Origin: Leucosporidium creatinivorum
Taxonomy: Eukaryota > Basidiomycota > Microbotryomycetes > Leucosporidiales > Leucosporidiaceae
Direction: 5' to 3'
Assembly: GCA_001600635.1 (NCBI GenBank)
Contig: BCKL01000001.1
Location: 213,550 to 277,549, forward strand
Length of the DNA: 64,000 nt
In this document: positions 34,139 to 45,362 of the stretch, in pieces
Numbering within the stretch: the stretch's first letter is position 1
Layout: each line of letters opens with the position of its first letter
Translations under genes and position numbers: made by a program
Notes under the pieces: model-generated
What the model was told of the DNA's origin: nothing
Database searches by the model: none
What the model saw: only the letters and a program-made list of their open reading frames with translations

Positions 34139-34833
34139 GAGAGGTAGAGCAGCTGTAGCGCGGCAGACAGTCGACGTGACTAAAGAGCGAGAACCGAGAT
34201 TGGAAGGCGAGAGCTACAGCTTTGGAAATTCGGCGGAGGGCAAGGGCCGCTCGCTCGACTTCGAGGGTTTCGCTCCCGCTACAACTCGGCTCGTCTCGCT
34301 TCTTCGACCTCGCTACGGTTGCTGGACTACAGGACTCGCTCGTGCTACAAAGCTCATCAGCTAGGACTCGCTCAGCTATACCCGTTGCTCGTCGCGCACT
34401 CGTCGACCTCGCTTCTCGCTCGGATCCGAAGCTGCCGGTCGCTTGTACTGGAGCTCAAAGCATTGTCGAGTTACGTCGAGTAAGTCCCTCTGCTCTCTCC
34501 CCGCCCCATCACCCTCGGAGCGGCGCAGAGAGAGCCATACTCCCTCACTTGACGCGCAGGACCAGTCGCGCTGAGCGGGAGAGGGCAGCTCCGCTGAAGT
34601 GCTCAAGAGGTCGCAGACGACCGGAAGGCATCGCATACTGACTCGTGCTCCCTCGCGTGCAGATCTTCTTGCTACCGCCTGTGAACGCTTGGTCGTCGCT
34701 TCCTCGCTCCCGCACCTCCTCGTCTCGCCACCAGGTGAGTGCCCGACCTCTCGCACGGGCTTCAAGACAACCAGCTGACCTCTTAACTCGTACAGCTGAA
34801 CCTTCCACCTGTCCCGACCCTCCCATCGCCGAC
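34139..34833. other. Divergent promoter and F-box leader (right arm)
   Basis: About 34140-34490 mirrors 10434-10783. The F-box leader intron lies at about 34735-34797 (GTGAGTGCCC..CAGCTGACC..CGTACAG). Confidence 0.55.
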
Positions 34834-35985
34834 ATGCCCTCCGCCGAAGCTTCAATCTCGGCGCTCTCCCTCGCCGACTCGGGACCCAGCCCTCGATTAC
34901 CGTTCGACGTGTTGAACCTCATCATCGGGGAGACAGTCAGAGTCAGCACCCTCCAGACGGCTGGTCGTTTCTGCCTCATCAACAAGTCGCTGCTCGCAAC
35001 CGCTCAGCGCGGACTCTACAAGTGCCTACCCATCTCCTACACGCTCAAAACGCAGGAGACCGAGGACAACACTACACTAGTCGGAGTGTGGTCACATGAC
35101 GCACTCCCTCGGCGTACGCTCAAGGATGCACCCCAGCTCGGCCAGCACGTTCGCATGGTCCACCTCATCGTCAACTTCGGCGAGCACTACACCGAGGGCG
35201 ACCTCCTACATATTCAGAAGTCTCTGCAGGAAATTGTAGCAGCGTGTCCGAACGTTGCAAAGCTGGTCATCGAAGATCACGGGATGGTCGAAGTCCCGGA
35301 CAACGTCGCCGCCGTTCTCTCTCGGTCGAGCTGGGTCGACACATTGCGAAACGTACAGATCGACTATACTGGTGAAGGAGCCGTTGCACTTCTCTCGAAG
35401 CTTCGTCAGCTCCAGTTCCTCGCCATCAGCAGCCTCAACTCATACGGCGAGCTCGAACACTCGGATTCCCCTCCCGCCATACCCGAATCCTTCCCCTTCT
35501 CTCTCACCGAGTTGGACTTCCGCCTCTACACCCCTCAGATATTTACCTCGCTCGTACACAACTCTCTGAGCACCCTCACCTCGCTTGTAATCCCCGACCA
35601 CGTCCTGATCGACCTCGAAGTCCTGAAAGCGGTTCCCGCCATGGTCAATCTTCGGAGCCTCCAGCTCGATCTCTGGGAGGTCACAAACGTGCCAGACACT
35701 CGGGCCATCGCGTCGGCCATATCTTCGCTTCCCAATCTCGAATCTCTCACTCTTTGGGTCTTCGGCACCACTCCGGAAGCTCATCCTCTTCCCGCCATCC
35801 TCTTCCCTCGCCTCCCTCAATCCCTCCAACGACTCGATATCTCGGACATCAAGTACCATCCGACCACACTCATCAAGCTCTTCAATCACCGCAAGATCAC
35901 ACCGCCCCCTCGTCTCAAGGAGATTGTGCTCGGGCGCGATGTGCTGGCGGCGATGAGGGGCGATATAGCGGAGGAAAGGCTGTGA
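34834..35985 (+). CDS. F-box/LRR-like protein, right-arm copy
   Basis: Single 383-aa exon starting at the MPSAEAS methionine, after a leader intron like those of its paralogues. The F-box is at about residues 20-60 (RLPFDVLNLIIGE, FCLINKSLL). LRR-like segments follow (VRMVHLIVNF, VAKLVIEDHG, LQFLAISSLN, LTSLVIPDHV, LRSLQLDLWE, LESLTLWVFG, LQRLDISDIKY). It keeps the C-terminal motif LIKLFNHRKITPPPRLKEI but lacks the WW(E/D)TAVECC block that ends the sister proteins. It is much more diverged from the left-arm F-box than the flanking spacer is, so the arms are not uniformly similar. Role as an SCF substrate adaptor is inferred. Confidence 0.8.
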   Translation: MPSAEASISALSLADSGPSPRLPFDVLNLIIGETVRVSTLQTAGRFCLINKSLLATAQRGLYKCLPISYTLKTQETEDNTTLVGVWSHDALPRRTLKDAPQLGQHVRMVHLIVNFGEHYTEGDLLHIQKSLQEIVAACPNVAKLVIEDHGMVEVPDNVAAVLSRSSWVDTLRNVQIDYTGEGAVALLSKLRQLQFLAISSLNSYGELEHSDSPPAIPESFPFSLTELDFRLYTPQIFTSLVHNSLSTLTSLVIPDHVLIDLEVLKAVPAMVNLRSLQLDLWEVTNVPDTRAIASAISSLPNLESLTLWVFGTTPEAHPLPAILFPRLPQSLQRLDISDIKYHPTTLIKLFNHRKITPPPRLKEIVLGRDVLAAMRGDIAEERL

Positions 35986-36233
35986 TGGTCAACGGCTGTA
36001 GAGTGTTGTGCTGTCAGGGGTGTAGCGGTGCTGGTTGGTAGGTAAAGCATGAAGTGAGCCCGTAAGACCCCGTCAGGGATCGAGCTCGAGCGAACTCTCC
36101 CTCTGTGCTCCTCCTCTCCCCTGCTCGCTCTCCTCGTCTCTCTGCGGAGAAGAACCAAAACAAGCACATCGAGTTTCAACCCGCACTCCCTCTCTACTCT
36201 TCATTCTACTGCTCTCCTCAGCCGTAAAGGGAA

Positions 36234-37910
36234 TTAATCGACGGTGTGGTAGGTAGGCTGGCGCAGCTTGATGCCTCCCGAGGTGATGGGGAGGTCAAAG
36301 TATGCACTGTGGGCGAAGAGAACGTCAGTCTGCGCGCTCCGAGGCGGAGCGGAGCGAAGGAGAACTCACCTTGAGCGGTATCGCCGAAGGTAGACGATCG
36401 CAACATCCTCCAACACGTCCGGCTCGATTCCCAAGTCCGCGAATCCCTTCAAGCCCTCTTCAATCACCGCATCGTTGATGTACCTCCTCGTGACCTCATC
36501 AGGCGAGACCGTTGGCCACCAGACGAGGTCCCACAGGCGAGCGGCGAGAGCGAGGATGGGCTTGGGGAAGTTGGGACCCGAGAGCTTCTTGAGGGTAAGG
36601 GCCTCGACGAGGTGGAGGAGCTGCTCGAAGGTGTAGGTCTTGGGGCCGGCGAGAGCGAAGGTGGAAGAGGCGGTGGAGGGGGCAGTGAGCATCACGTTGA
36701 GAGCCTGAGCGACGTCCATGACCTGTAGTGCCGAGTGAGAGGGTCAGCTCGAGCTTTACAAGACGAGCAATAGTTCTACGCACGTGAACGGGAGCGATCT
36801 GAGTCTCTCCGTGGTTGACGCGGTAAACGCTCGGGCTAACGGCGATGGTGTTGAGAAGGCGGTCCTCGTGTCCGTACATCCATCCAGGGCGGACAATGGT
36901 GGCGGTAGGGAATGCCTCCTTGACGGCCTGCTCTCCCTCGAACTTGGTGCGGTAGAACTTGGAGGGCGAGTCGGGGGAAGCGTTGAGGTGGGAGAGGTGG
37001 ATGAAGCGGTCGACGCCTGAGAGCTGGGCGATGCGAGCAAGACGACGCGCTCCAGAGACGTGGACGTCGTTGAAATCAAAGTTCCTGCGAGTGCGAACAA
37101 GAGGTGAGCACCAGCGCCGAGGGAGGAGCTCCGACAGGCGAGAGAGCGCACTTGGTGGTGTAGTCGCGGCCGACGAGGTTGTAGACGGTGTCCGAGTGCC
37201 TCAGGCATTCCTCAATCTGAGTATCGTTCATGAGGTCCCACTCCTGTACAGCGAGCAGAGCAGGTCAGCTCCGTCTTCAGCTCACCGCTCTCCCGCCAAC
37301 GAGGTCGACGCACCATAGGGACGACCTGTCCGAGATCTCCGCAGACCTTGAGGTGACGCCTGTAAGGAGCGTAGATTAGCTTGAAATATCGCCTTCAAGA
37401 GCCGGAAGCACTCACGCCTCATCCTGATCCCTGTAGGGGACCACCACCTGAGTTCCAGCCTTTGCGAGCTTTGAGACGAGGTAACGGCCCAAGAAGCCAG
37501 TCGCTCCAAAGACGGTAGCGACACGACCAGTCGACGAGTGCCTGTAGTAGAGTAGAAGCGGTGCAGCTTGTCAGCCCCTTGCTCGAGCTGATCCGCTGCA
37601 GCCTAGCCGGGGAGAGCACCAATCCCAGCGCGAGCAGTCTCAAGCGTCGAGCTCACCTTCCTCCGGGGCCTTTGGTGACAAAGACCTTCTCACCGCGAAC
37701 GGCAGGGACAACTGAGGTGCTGAGCGCGCGCGACTAGGGTACAGAGCAGGAGTCAGCGAGGAAGCGGCTGGACGAGCTGAGAGGGCGACAAACAGCTTGG
37801 GGAGCAGAGCGGCGCAGAGGTGCCGCTACAGCGGACGAGACTGTAGAGGTACAGGTTAGTATGAGTCTGTAGCATCTGTAGCTGAGCTACTTACGAGCAC
37901 GAGACGCCAT
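36234..37910 (-). CDS. NDUFA9: NADH:ubiquinone oxidoreductase (complex I) 39-kDa subunit, NDUFA9 type
   Basis: Nine exons on the minus strand, 37910-37895, 37840-37794, 37733-37657, 37541-37416, 37359-37314, 37243-37152, 37084-36784, 36722-36370 and 36306-36234, encode 376 aa with consistent phases. After a mitochondrial presequence ([20 protein letters not shown]) comes a Rossmann fold of the atypical SDR type: [20 protein letters not shown] with its Gly-rich NADPH-binding loop, then [31 protein letters not shown] and [20 protein letters not shown]. The C-terminus ([32 protein letters not shown]) is typical of NDUFA9. It stabilises the peripheral arm of complex I in mitochondria. It is outside the duplicated region and appears single-copy here. 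Confidence 0.92.
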
Positions 37911-38195
37911 GGCCAAGCGAAGAAGTGGGGAAGAGGGAGAGCAGCGCGCTGGGCGCATCTTCGGGTCGTCGTTGCGGGAGTGAAAGGTAAGGAGAGGCCT
38001 ACAGCTGGCGTCACCGCCATGAGGGTGGCAAACGAGCTATCAGAGACCGCTTGCACCAGCTCAGCTCTTGCTGAGATGCCTTCGAGCCTTCTCGGCTCGC
38101 TCCTCCCTTCGCAGCCTTCGCCGAGCCCATCTCGAGCAGTCCTGCAACATGCACATCTTTACACAAACTTCCTCCCTCACACCTACTAAGTAAAA
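37911..38195. promoter_or_regulatory. Promoter region of the NDUFA9 gene
   Basis: Gap of about 285 bp between the NDUFA9 start and the golgin 3' end; both genes are on the minus strand. Nothing else seen. Confidence 0.4.
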
Positions 38196-41100
38196 CTACG
38201 AGTTACTCGCCTTGGCCGCCAGCCTCCTCGACTCGGAGGGCGTAAAATGGAGGATCACGCCGAGGACAGAGATGAGATGAGGCTGTTCGGCGAGGGAGTC
38301 CAGGTCAGCGTGCGGCTTTCAGAGAGGAGTAGGAAAACACAGACTCACCCTCATCTCTGGCCGCTCGAGGAACTGGAGGATGACGTTCCGCAGGTACTCG
38401 AAGTTGAGCGCCTCGTCGCCGGTGCCGACTCCTCCTGCTGTTCCATTCGATTCGGTCGGGCTCTTGAGACTGGCGGTCGGGGTCGCTCGAGGGGAAGAAG
38501 AGGAGGAGAGGTCGGGAGAGGTGGGTACGGTGGAGGTCGATTGGTTGAAGGAGGAGAAGTAGCCGACGCCGGGGTTGCGCTGCTTCTCGGAGAGGAGGAC
38601 GCCCGATTGAAGCTTGCGCAGTTCGTCGCGGAGGGTCTGTTGGGACGATAAAGAGACGAGTGAGCGGGGTCGTGAAGACGGAGGGAGAGAGCGCAGCGCA
38701 CCTTATTGCTGGAGCGAAGCGACGACTCCTTCGCTTGAACCTCCTCAAGTCGGCCCTCGAGCTCCGAGGCGCGTTGGGAGCGATCGCCGAGCTCCTCTCG
38801 AACGGCGGCCTGTCAAGGTGTATCGAGGGTCAGCGCGAGCTCGCGACAGACCAAGCGAAACGAACCCACCTCGGCCTTGGCACTCTTCTCCGCATCCTCC
38901 TTGACCGAGCTCAACAGCGCCTCGACGCTCTTCAACCTCGCCTGCAACTCCCTCCTCTCCATCTCACCCTCCTCGATCCTCGCCTCCCGCTGCCTCGAGC
39001 TATGCACGCTCTCGGCATAATCCACATCCTTCTGCGCCAATTGGGCCCGCATCCGCTCCACCTCCTTCAACCGTTCCTGCAGATTCCTGCCCATCTCCTC
39101 CTCCGTCTCGGCTCGGTCCTTCTCCAACTGCCTCTGCCGCGCCTCCAAATCCCGCACCTTAGCCTCATGCCTCCCCTCCGCCTCACTGAGCAACCTCCTC
39201 CCATTCATATCCTCCCTACTCTCGTCCCTGCCCCTCTTCCTCAACTCCTCCACCTCACCCATCAACGCTGTCGCTCGATCCCTCGCCTCCCTCAACTCAA
39301 ACTCCATCTCCCCCCTCCTCTCCTCCAACTCCTCCTGCCGACTCCTCGCGCTCTCCATCTCCGCCGTCCTCAGCTCCATCTTCTCAAACACGTCATCCCG
39401 GCTCCTCTCGACCTCTCTCAACGTCTTCTCCAACTCCCGCACCCTCGCTTCCTTCTCCTTCACCTCCTTCCCCCAAGCCGCTTTGAGGGTAATGACCTCC
39501 AACTCCCACTTCTCTTTCCTCCCCGCCGCCTCCCTCTCCCCCTGCTGCTTAACAGCCTGCATCTCCCTCTCGAAACTCCCCCTCACTTTGCCCAACTGCA
39601 ACTCCTGCGCCGCTCTGAGCGACACAATCTCCTGATCAAACCTCGTCCGGTCATTCTTGGCGCCCTCGGCTTGCTCCTTGAACGCCGCGTTCTCGGCCAC
39701 GAGGTCCTCCTTGTCCTTCTCCGATTTGACGAGCTTCTGCCTCAGCGCGCGGAGGAGGGAAAGAGCTTTCACGCGCTTCTCCTCCTCCTCCTTGGCGACG
39801 AGCTTGAGCTTCTCGTACTCCTCGCTCCCCTTGCCTAGATGGGCCGCTTGATCCCGCTGAGAAGCTTCGAGGGAGGAGAGCTTGGTCGTGAGGGAGAGGA
39901 GGGTGGCGTCTTTGTCCGAGAGTTGGGAGCGGAGCGTCGAGAGTTCCGAGGAGGTGGTAGAGGAGGACGAGGCGTGGTCGGTGCGGAGGGAGTGGAGGAG
40001 CGTTTGGTGCTCGGCGAGTTGGGTGCGGAGGGTGAGGGTCTCGGCGGTGGAGGTCTGTTATAGGTTGCCGAATGCGAGTTAGCGAGATGCTTGGCGGCAA
40101 AGCAGCGAGCGAACAGCGACGCACCTCGGCCTTGTTCTTGAGACTCTTGAGCTCGCCTTCCAAGCTCTCCAGATCGTCTACGCCCCCGACGGAGGGGAGA
40201 ACGGAGGAAACCACTCTATCGAGCGAGGACTTGAGCACTTGTAGCTTCGAGTAGGCGGCGGTGATCTCTGCGACCGGGCGACGAGTAAGCAAAGGCTCAG
40301 CGAGAAGAGAGAGAAGAGGATCGAGGACGAACCAGCGAGTCGAGGATCCTCCTTTGCTGGTGGCGCAGGCGCGGGAGGAGAAGGGGGAGCAGCGGAAGAG
40401 GGCTCTTGCGCGGTGGCGGGAGTCGGTTCGGCGGCGAGAGGGAGAGGGGGCGACAAGTCGACGGGCGGCTCGTCGAGAGGGGCGTCGAGCATATCTGCAA
40501 TGGCCTTCGCGGAGGCGGGCAGGGCGGTCTCGAGTTCGGGAGAGGGCTCGGCGACGGGTTCGGGTTCGGGCGAGGGTGCCGGCTGCTCCTCCTCCTCCTC
40601 CTCGTCGACGGGCAGAGGCATCCCCTCGACCTTCTCCTCGACCTTCTCCTCCTCCTGCTCAACTTCCAGCTCGACGACCTCCTCGCTCATCTCCTCATCT
40701 TTCATCTCGGCGACCGGCGCCGAGCCAACTTGCTCCTCCTCCTCCTCCTCCTCCTGCCTCATCGACGGCTCCTCCTTTGTCTCCACTGCAGCAGCAGGGA
40801 TCTCCTCCGACTCCTCTGCAGGCTCCATCGTCGTCGGCTTAGGCACCTCTTCCTCCCCCTCGGCAGCAGCAGTCGGCGCCTCGTCGAGAAGAACGATCGG
40901 CGGGACTTGCTCCTCCCCCTCTAGCTGCTCGGCGGGAGGGTCGACGAGCGTAGCGGGTATCTCGACAGGCTCGGTTTCGGGTTCGTCGAGGAGGGTGTCG
41001 GTGTTGGGGAGTGGGTCGGTGGTAGGAGAAGGAGCGGGTGGGGAGAGAGTCGCGTCGAGGGGCGAAGAAGTGGTAGCGCCGAGAGGGTCGATTGTCGGCT

Positions 41101-41788
41101 CTTCGACAGTGGGGGTTGGTGCTGTAGTGTCCTCGATGATGGGTAAGGAAGTAGAGGACGCGTCCCCCGCTGTTGGAGGATCTACGACGGTAGGAGCGGG
41201 CGATTCCTCCGCCTCCGCTTCGGCGGGTTCTGTGGTATCCTCGATGCCCCAGCCGTCTTCCTCCTCTTCTTCGACAGCAGCTGGTGGTTCCTCCTCCTTT
41301 GGCTGTTGGACTGTAGCTGGCGGCTGCTCGACGGGAACGACGACGGCGGCGGGGGTAGGCGTGTCGGGCTGAGGCTTGTCCTCCTTGGCCGGGGCTGGCG
41401 GCTCTGGTACAGCAGGGACGGGGGTAGGTTCCTGCTCCTCCTTGACGGGTTGTTCTACCCTCCTTTGACTATCGGACGAGGTGGAGCGCTGAGGACTGTC
41501 GCGTTTAACGTCCAACGAAGCGCGTTGTTTCCTCAGTCGTTCCCTGAAGCTGTCTGCCACCGAAGAAGCCGAGACATGAGTCCCTCCTGGTGAAGTAGCC
41601 GTAGCTGTAGCAGGTGAAGATGGGCGCTGTTCGAGGGAAGGGCGAGGGGAGGAAGTAGAGATACGAGCTGGGCGGGATGAGGAAGGAGGTGGGGAGGTTG
41701 GTGAAGTAGCTGCTGCTAGAGAGTTTTCGAGGTCTTGTATCGAATTCCCAATAGAAGCGCCGAATGCTTTTAAGTTGGAGAAATTCAT
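38196..41788 (-). CDS. GRIP-domain golgin (Imh1-like coiled-coil protein)
   Basis: Six exons on the minus strand, 41788-40333, 40267-40125, 40054-38870, 38809-38702, 38636-38349 and 38282-38196, encode 1088 aa. The first 480 residues are disordered and extremely rich in Glu, Pro, Thr and Ala after an MNFSNLKAFGASIGNSIQDL helix. About residues 490-960 form long coiled coils (for example EEEEKRVKALSLLRALRQKL and RDRATALMGEVEELRKRGRD). The C-terminus has a GRIP domain, LNFEYLRNVILQFLERPEMR then LISVLGVILHFTPSES, including the aromatic residue needed for Arl1-GTP binding in known GRIP domains. Such golgins tether vesicles at the trans-Golgi. It starts 132 bp from the divergent gene at 41921. Confidence 0.9.
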
Positions 41789-41920
41789 CCCTTAGAGAGG
41801 GGGACGATTGGAGCTGTAGCGCACGACGAGAGAGAGCGAGAGAGTCGAAGCGAGAGAGGTTGACAATTGAAACGCGCTTCTTACTCCGACCTGTAATTCC
41901 TCGTTACTAAGTCTCGACTA
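41789..41920. promoter_or_regulatory. 132-bp bidirectional promoter
   Basis: Only spacer between the divergent golgin and 41921 starts. It contains a GA-rich run and an AT-richer patch near 41880-41920; no motif identified. Confidence 0.5.
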
Positions 41921-43202
41921 ATGGCCAAGAAATCCACCCCAAGAAGAGGTACTACTACAGATGATTTCGGTCCCACTTCGCCCGCCCCTCCTTCCCCCTC
42001 ACCAGCAACCCCTCCCCGCCGCTCTTCCTCCTCTTCCTCCTCGTCTGCGCTCGCTTCTCCCGTCCCTCGCGGCCCTCTCCCTTCCACCTCTGAGACTTCC
42101 TACCATAAACGACTAAGGACTATCCTCCTGGACCACAAGAAATGCCGCAAAGAGTGGAACGAGTTGGTCATTCGAGGTTGTCTGGCAAGGACGAGGGCCG
42201 CCATTGAGCTGTGGAGTGATATCGAGTGAGTCTACGCGCGAGGCAAAAGTGTTCCTGGTACTGTAGCTGACTACTGCTGCTCTACCGTACTACAGGAACG
42301 GCCTCAAAGTCGTCAACTCCCCTTTTGCCGCCAAGAAGAAGGGCTCGCAAGCCTCTGCCGTTCGTGCAGGGTACCTCTTTGCACAATCCGCACGACTCAG
42401 CGAGCAACTAGCGACCATCACCGCTGTAGTCACATCCCTCGTACGTCCCTTCTCTCGCTGTTCTTGCCCGTCGCCCCCATCGCCGAGCGCTGACCCCGAC
42501 CCAATAGACCGACCTCGTCGCCAACATGTCCCTCCTCGCCGACCGAGCAGAAGCGCTCACCATTGAAGCGGCCAAAACGCGAGGGACCATGTTCGCCTTC
42601 CGCGACTCGCTGTGGGTGACTTGGCCTTTGGCTCGGTTCGGTCAGTCGTCGGTTTCTCTTGCTTCTGCCCCTTACCAGCCGCCGTGCATTGGTTGAGCTA
42701 TGTAGTGCTGACGCTATCTTCCGCCTTCACTTTCTCCTTCTCTTCTTCGCTTCTCCTCTCTCTCCTGCTCCGTCCCTTCCCTCTATACCCCTCCGCTCCT
42801 CACCGCGCTCGCTCCATCCCTCCGCTCGCCCCCACAGCCGACGAACTCCAACTGCAAACGACCCCCTACCTGCACTCCCTGACCCTCATCCGCGAGCTCC
42901 TCGACACATTGACGACCTTCCCTCCCTTGCCTTCGTCTCTCACCTCCCCTGCCCTTCCTACCTCCGCCTCCGACCCCGCCTCTCCCTCGGACCCTCCACC
43001 ACCACCACCCCAAGAGGAGCAGCAGAAAGCTACAGAGGAGAAGGCAAGACCCCGCCCCCGCCCCAAAGCCGAGCAACTGCAAGCGGCCATGTCGCTCCTT
43101 GCTGTCCAACCGCTTTTGCCGGGGAAAGCAAGGGATGCCGGGGCGGAGGCGTGGGAGGAGATTATGGGCGTGGAGGTGGGGGGTTGGGGGGATGGGCGGT
43201 AG
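41921..43202 (+). CDS. Unrecognised 315-aa protein
   Basis: Four exons, 41921-42225, 42296-42440, 42508-42640 and 42838-43202, phases consistent. The N-terminus is Ser/Pro-rich. A helical core follows, starting YHKRLRTILLDHKKCRKEWN and WNELVIRGCLARTRAAIELW, then VRAGYLFAQSARLSEQLATI and LVANMSLLADRAEALTIEAA, ending in a Pro/Gln/Lys-rich tail with AMSLLAVQPLLPGKA. The heptad-like spacing suggests a helical-bundle adaptor. No domain, signal peptide or membrane segment is recognised. Sharing a short promoter with a Golgi golgin may hint at a trafficking role, but that is speculative. Confidence 0.75.
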
Positions 43203-43460
43203 AAGCTGCGGGAGGAGTGGATGGGGAGGGAGCGAAGGAGCGGGAGAGGGAGAGGGAGAGAGAGAGCGGCTTCAAGTGCTGAAGGCGTGGGATCTCTGAG
43301 TGGAGGGTCCAGGCAATTGATGCGTCAACAGACTGCTGAACTCGCTGAGGGTACGAGAGCGAGAGAGAGACAGAGCACAGGCGAGCAAAGCCAGCTTCTC
43401 ATCTCTCGGCGCGCGCCGAGCTCGCCACATCGCTCATGCCTCATGCAGCTATTCCATCCC
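43203..43460. other. Convergent spacer
   Basis: Short 3'-to-3' gap between the 41921 gene and the F-box copy, with a GA-rich run at 43230-43265. Confidence 0.4.
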
Positions 43461-44657
43461 TCACCTCCTCGGCGCACTAGCCTTCACCCCATTCACCTTA
43501 CAGCACCCCACCACCGTATCCCACCACACCTTCTCCTCCCCCTCCTCTCCCTCAATAGCCCGTTCCACCGCCTTGGGAAACACAATCTCCCTCAAGTTCC
43601 TCGGGATCGTAGCCTCCTGGTGGTTGAACATCCTGACGATCAGGGCTGGGTGAACGGGGATGTGCGAGATGTCGAGGATGGTGAGGCTGGCGGGCAGGTT
43701 CGGGAGGAGGAAGGGAGGGAGAGGGTGGGGAGGGTCGGAGAGGGAGACGGAGTCGAGGGCGTGGAGGGTGAGGTCCTGGAGGTTGGGGAAGAGGCCGGTT
43801 GCCATGGCTAGCGCTTGGATCTCAGTGTTGTTGGCCATGTCCAGGGTGGACAGGTGGAGGGTCCGGAGGGCGCTCATCGCCGAGAGAGCGTGATGCGCTT
43901 CCCAGGAGTTGAGCGCCCAAGTGTTGATCTTGAGGGAGGTGAGGGTGTGTACCGAGTTACGGATGAGGGAGAGGAATATGTGAGGGGACTGGAGCTGGAG
44001 GCTGAGGTGGTTGAGGGCGAAGGAGAAGCCGGCGTCCGGGAAGAAGAAGTCGGTAATGGAGCCCGAGCCGTCAAGGGTGAGGCTACGGAGCTGTTGCGCC
44101 TTGGTGAGGAGTTCGACAGCTCCTTCTCCCGTGTAGTCAAGCTGTAAGCTGCGGAGGCGCCCGGCCCAGCTGGACTGGGCCACGATGGCTGCGACGTCGT
44201 CCGGCGCTTCGTTCTCGCCATGCTGCTCAATTGAAAGCTCTGTGACGTTGGGACAAGCTCCAATGATCTCCCCCATTGACTGCTCCATCTCCGTTGCGTG
44301 CTCCATCCCGTAATGCTCGGTGAAGTCAACTCGGAGGTGCATCGACCGAGCATGCTGACCAAGGTGGGTCGAGTCGGCCAAAGTGCATCGCAGGGGTCCA
44401 TCGTTTGATTGTACTCCGGGAACTTCCGCCTCGTTGCCATCCGCCGGCGCCTTACTCCAGTAAGCCGCCGAAAGCGAGCTGTAGAGCCGACGCTGAGCGG
44501 CCGGGAGCAGCGCCGGGTGGACGAGGCAGCAGGCGCTGCCATCCTTCCTGGTGGGGTCTTCTAGCTTGTCTGACTCCTCAAGGACGAGCTCCAACACGTC
44601 GAAGGGGAGTCGAGGGCTCGAGGAGGAGTCGGCGAGGAGGGGTCCGGCGATGGGCAT
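43461..44657 (-). CDS. F-box/LRR-like protein, third-module copy
   Basis: Single exon of 398 aa starting MPIAGPLL. It has an F-box at about residues 14-55 (RLPFDVLELVLEESD, CCLVHPALL) and LRR-like repeats (SMHLRVDFTE, VTELSIEQHG, LRSLQLDYTGEGA, LRSLTLDGSG, LTSLKINTWA, LQDLTLHALD, LTILDISHIP). It ends EEKVWWDTVVGCCKVNGVK, the motif shared with the left-arm copies. It is closest in layout to the right-arm copy (both share an LDYTGEGA/IDYTGEGA segment), although it is placed in a direct repeat of the left-arm order F-box, NTAQ1, KCTD. Looks intact while its module neighbours are decayed. Confidence 0.8.
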   Translation of the reverse strand: MPIAGPLLADSSSSPRLPFDVLELVLEESDKLEDPTRKDGSACCLVHPALLPAAQRRLYSSLSAAYWSKAPADGNEAEVPGVQSNDGPLRCTLADSTHLGQHARSMHLRVDFTEHYGMEHATEMEQSMGEIIGACPNVTELSIEQHGENEAPDDVAAIVAQSSWAGRLRSLQLDYTGEGAVELLTKAQQLRSLTLDGSGSITDFFFPDAGFSFALNHLSLQLQSPHIFLSLIRNSVHTLTSLKINTWALNSWEAHHALSAMSALRTLHLSTLDMANNTEIQALAMATGLFPNLQDLTLHALDSVSLSDPPHPLPPFLLPNLPASLTILDISHIPVHPALIVRMFNHQEATIPRNLREIVFPKAVERAIEGEEGEEKVWWDTVVGCCKVNGVKASAPRR

Positions 44658-45362
44658 GGCGGTGGGGAGGGTCGAGGGGTGAGGGGCAAGAAAGGTAGGT
44701 AGGTAGCTGCAGAAGTTTGTATGTTAGCGGAGGTCTGTGCAGCTGAACAAGCTCAGAGACTTACAGACAGCACAAGCGATCCGGCGGAACGAGCGTGCGC
44801 CGAGCGAAGACTCCAGGCTAGTAGGGCAATCCCTGCAGGTGAAAGAGCAGGAGCTTAGTACTGTTGTACTACTCGGCTAATCCGTAGAGTCTGTAGCGGA
44901 ACTGTGAGCTCCTTCGCCTCCTCCAAGCGCCGCGAAGGCCCCTGCGCGCCGGCCACGCCTCGATGACAATGCGCAGGCTGATTGAGGGTGCGGTGGAGCA
45001 GCAACAGGTATACTCACTAATGCTGATCCGCGGGCCTCTGGCGTATGCGCAGGCTTTCAAAGCTAAGAGAAGGCGAGCGAGAACAAAGGCGAAACGAAGT
45101 GGGGGCGGCGGGGAGCAAGTTGTAGCTGAACGAGTGCGGATTAACCGGGCTGTAGCGTGTAGAAGGCTCGATACTAGTCAGGAGCTGTAGGGAGGTCGAA
45201 GCAGCGAGATGTGCGGATTTGTAGCGGGAGCGAAACTCTCGAAGTGAAAGCGAGCGGCCCTTGCCCTCAGCCGTACCTGTAGCTCTCGTCGTTCGACCTC
45301 GGTCCTCGCTCTTTCGCACTCGGTCTCGTTGATTCTGTACCGCGCTACAGCTGCTCTGTCGC
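44658..45362. other. Promoter region of the third module
   Basis: The 45000-45362 part is a diverged direct copy of 10434-10783, including the block before the NTAQ1 start. No gene seen. TGTAGC words are frequent. Confidence 0.5.

Noticed and set aside
38660-39838. 392-codon Leu/Pro-rich plus-strand frame
   Set aside because: Antisense shadow of the golgin coiled coil, where Glu and Lys codons read as Leu and Pro on the other strand.
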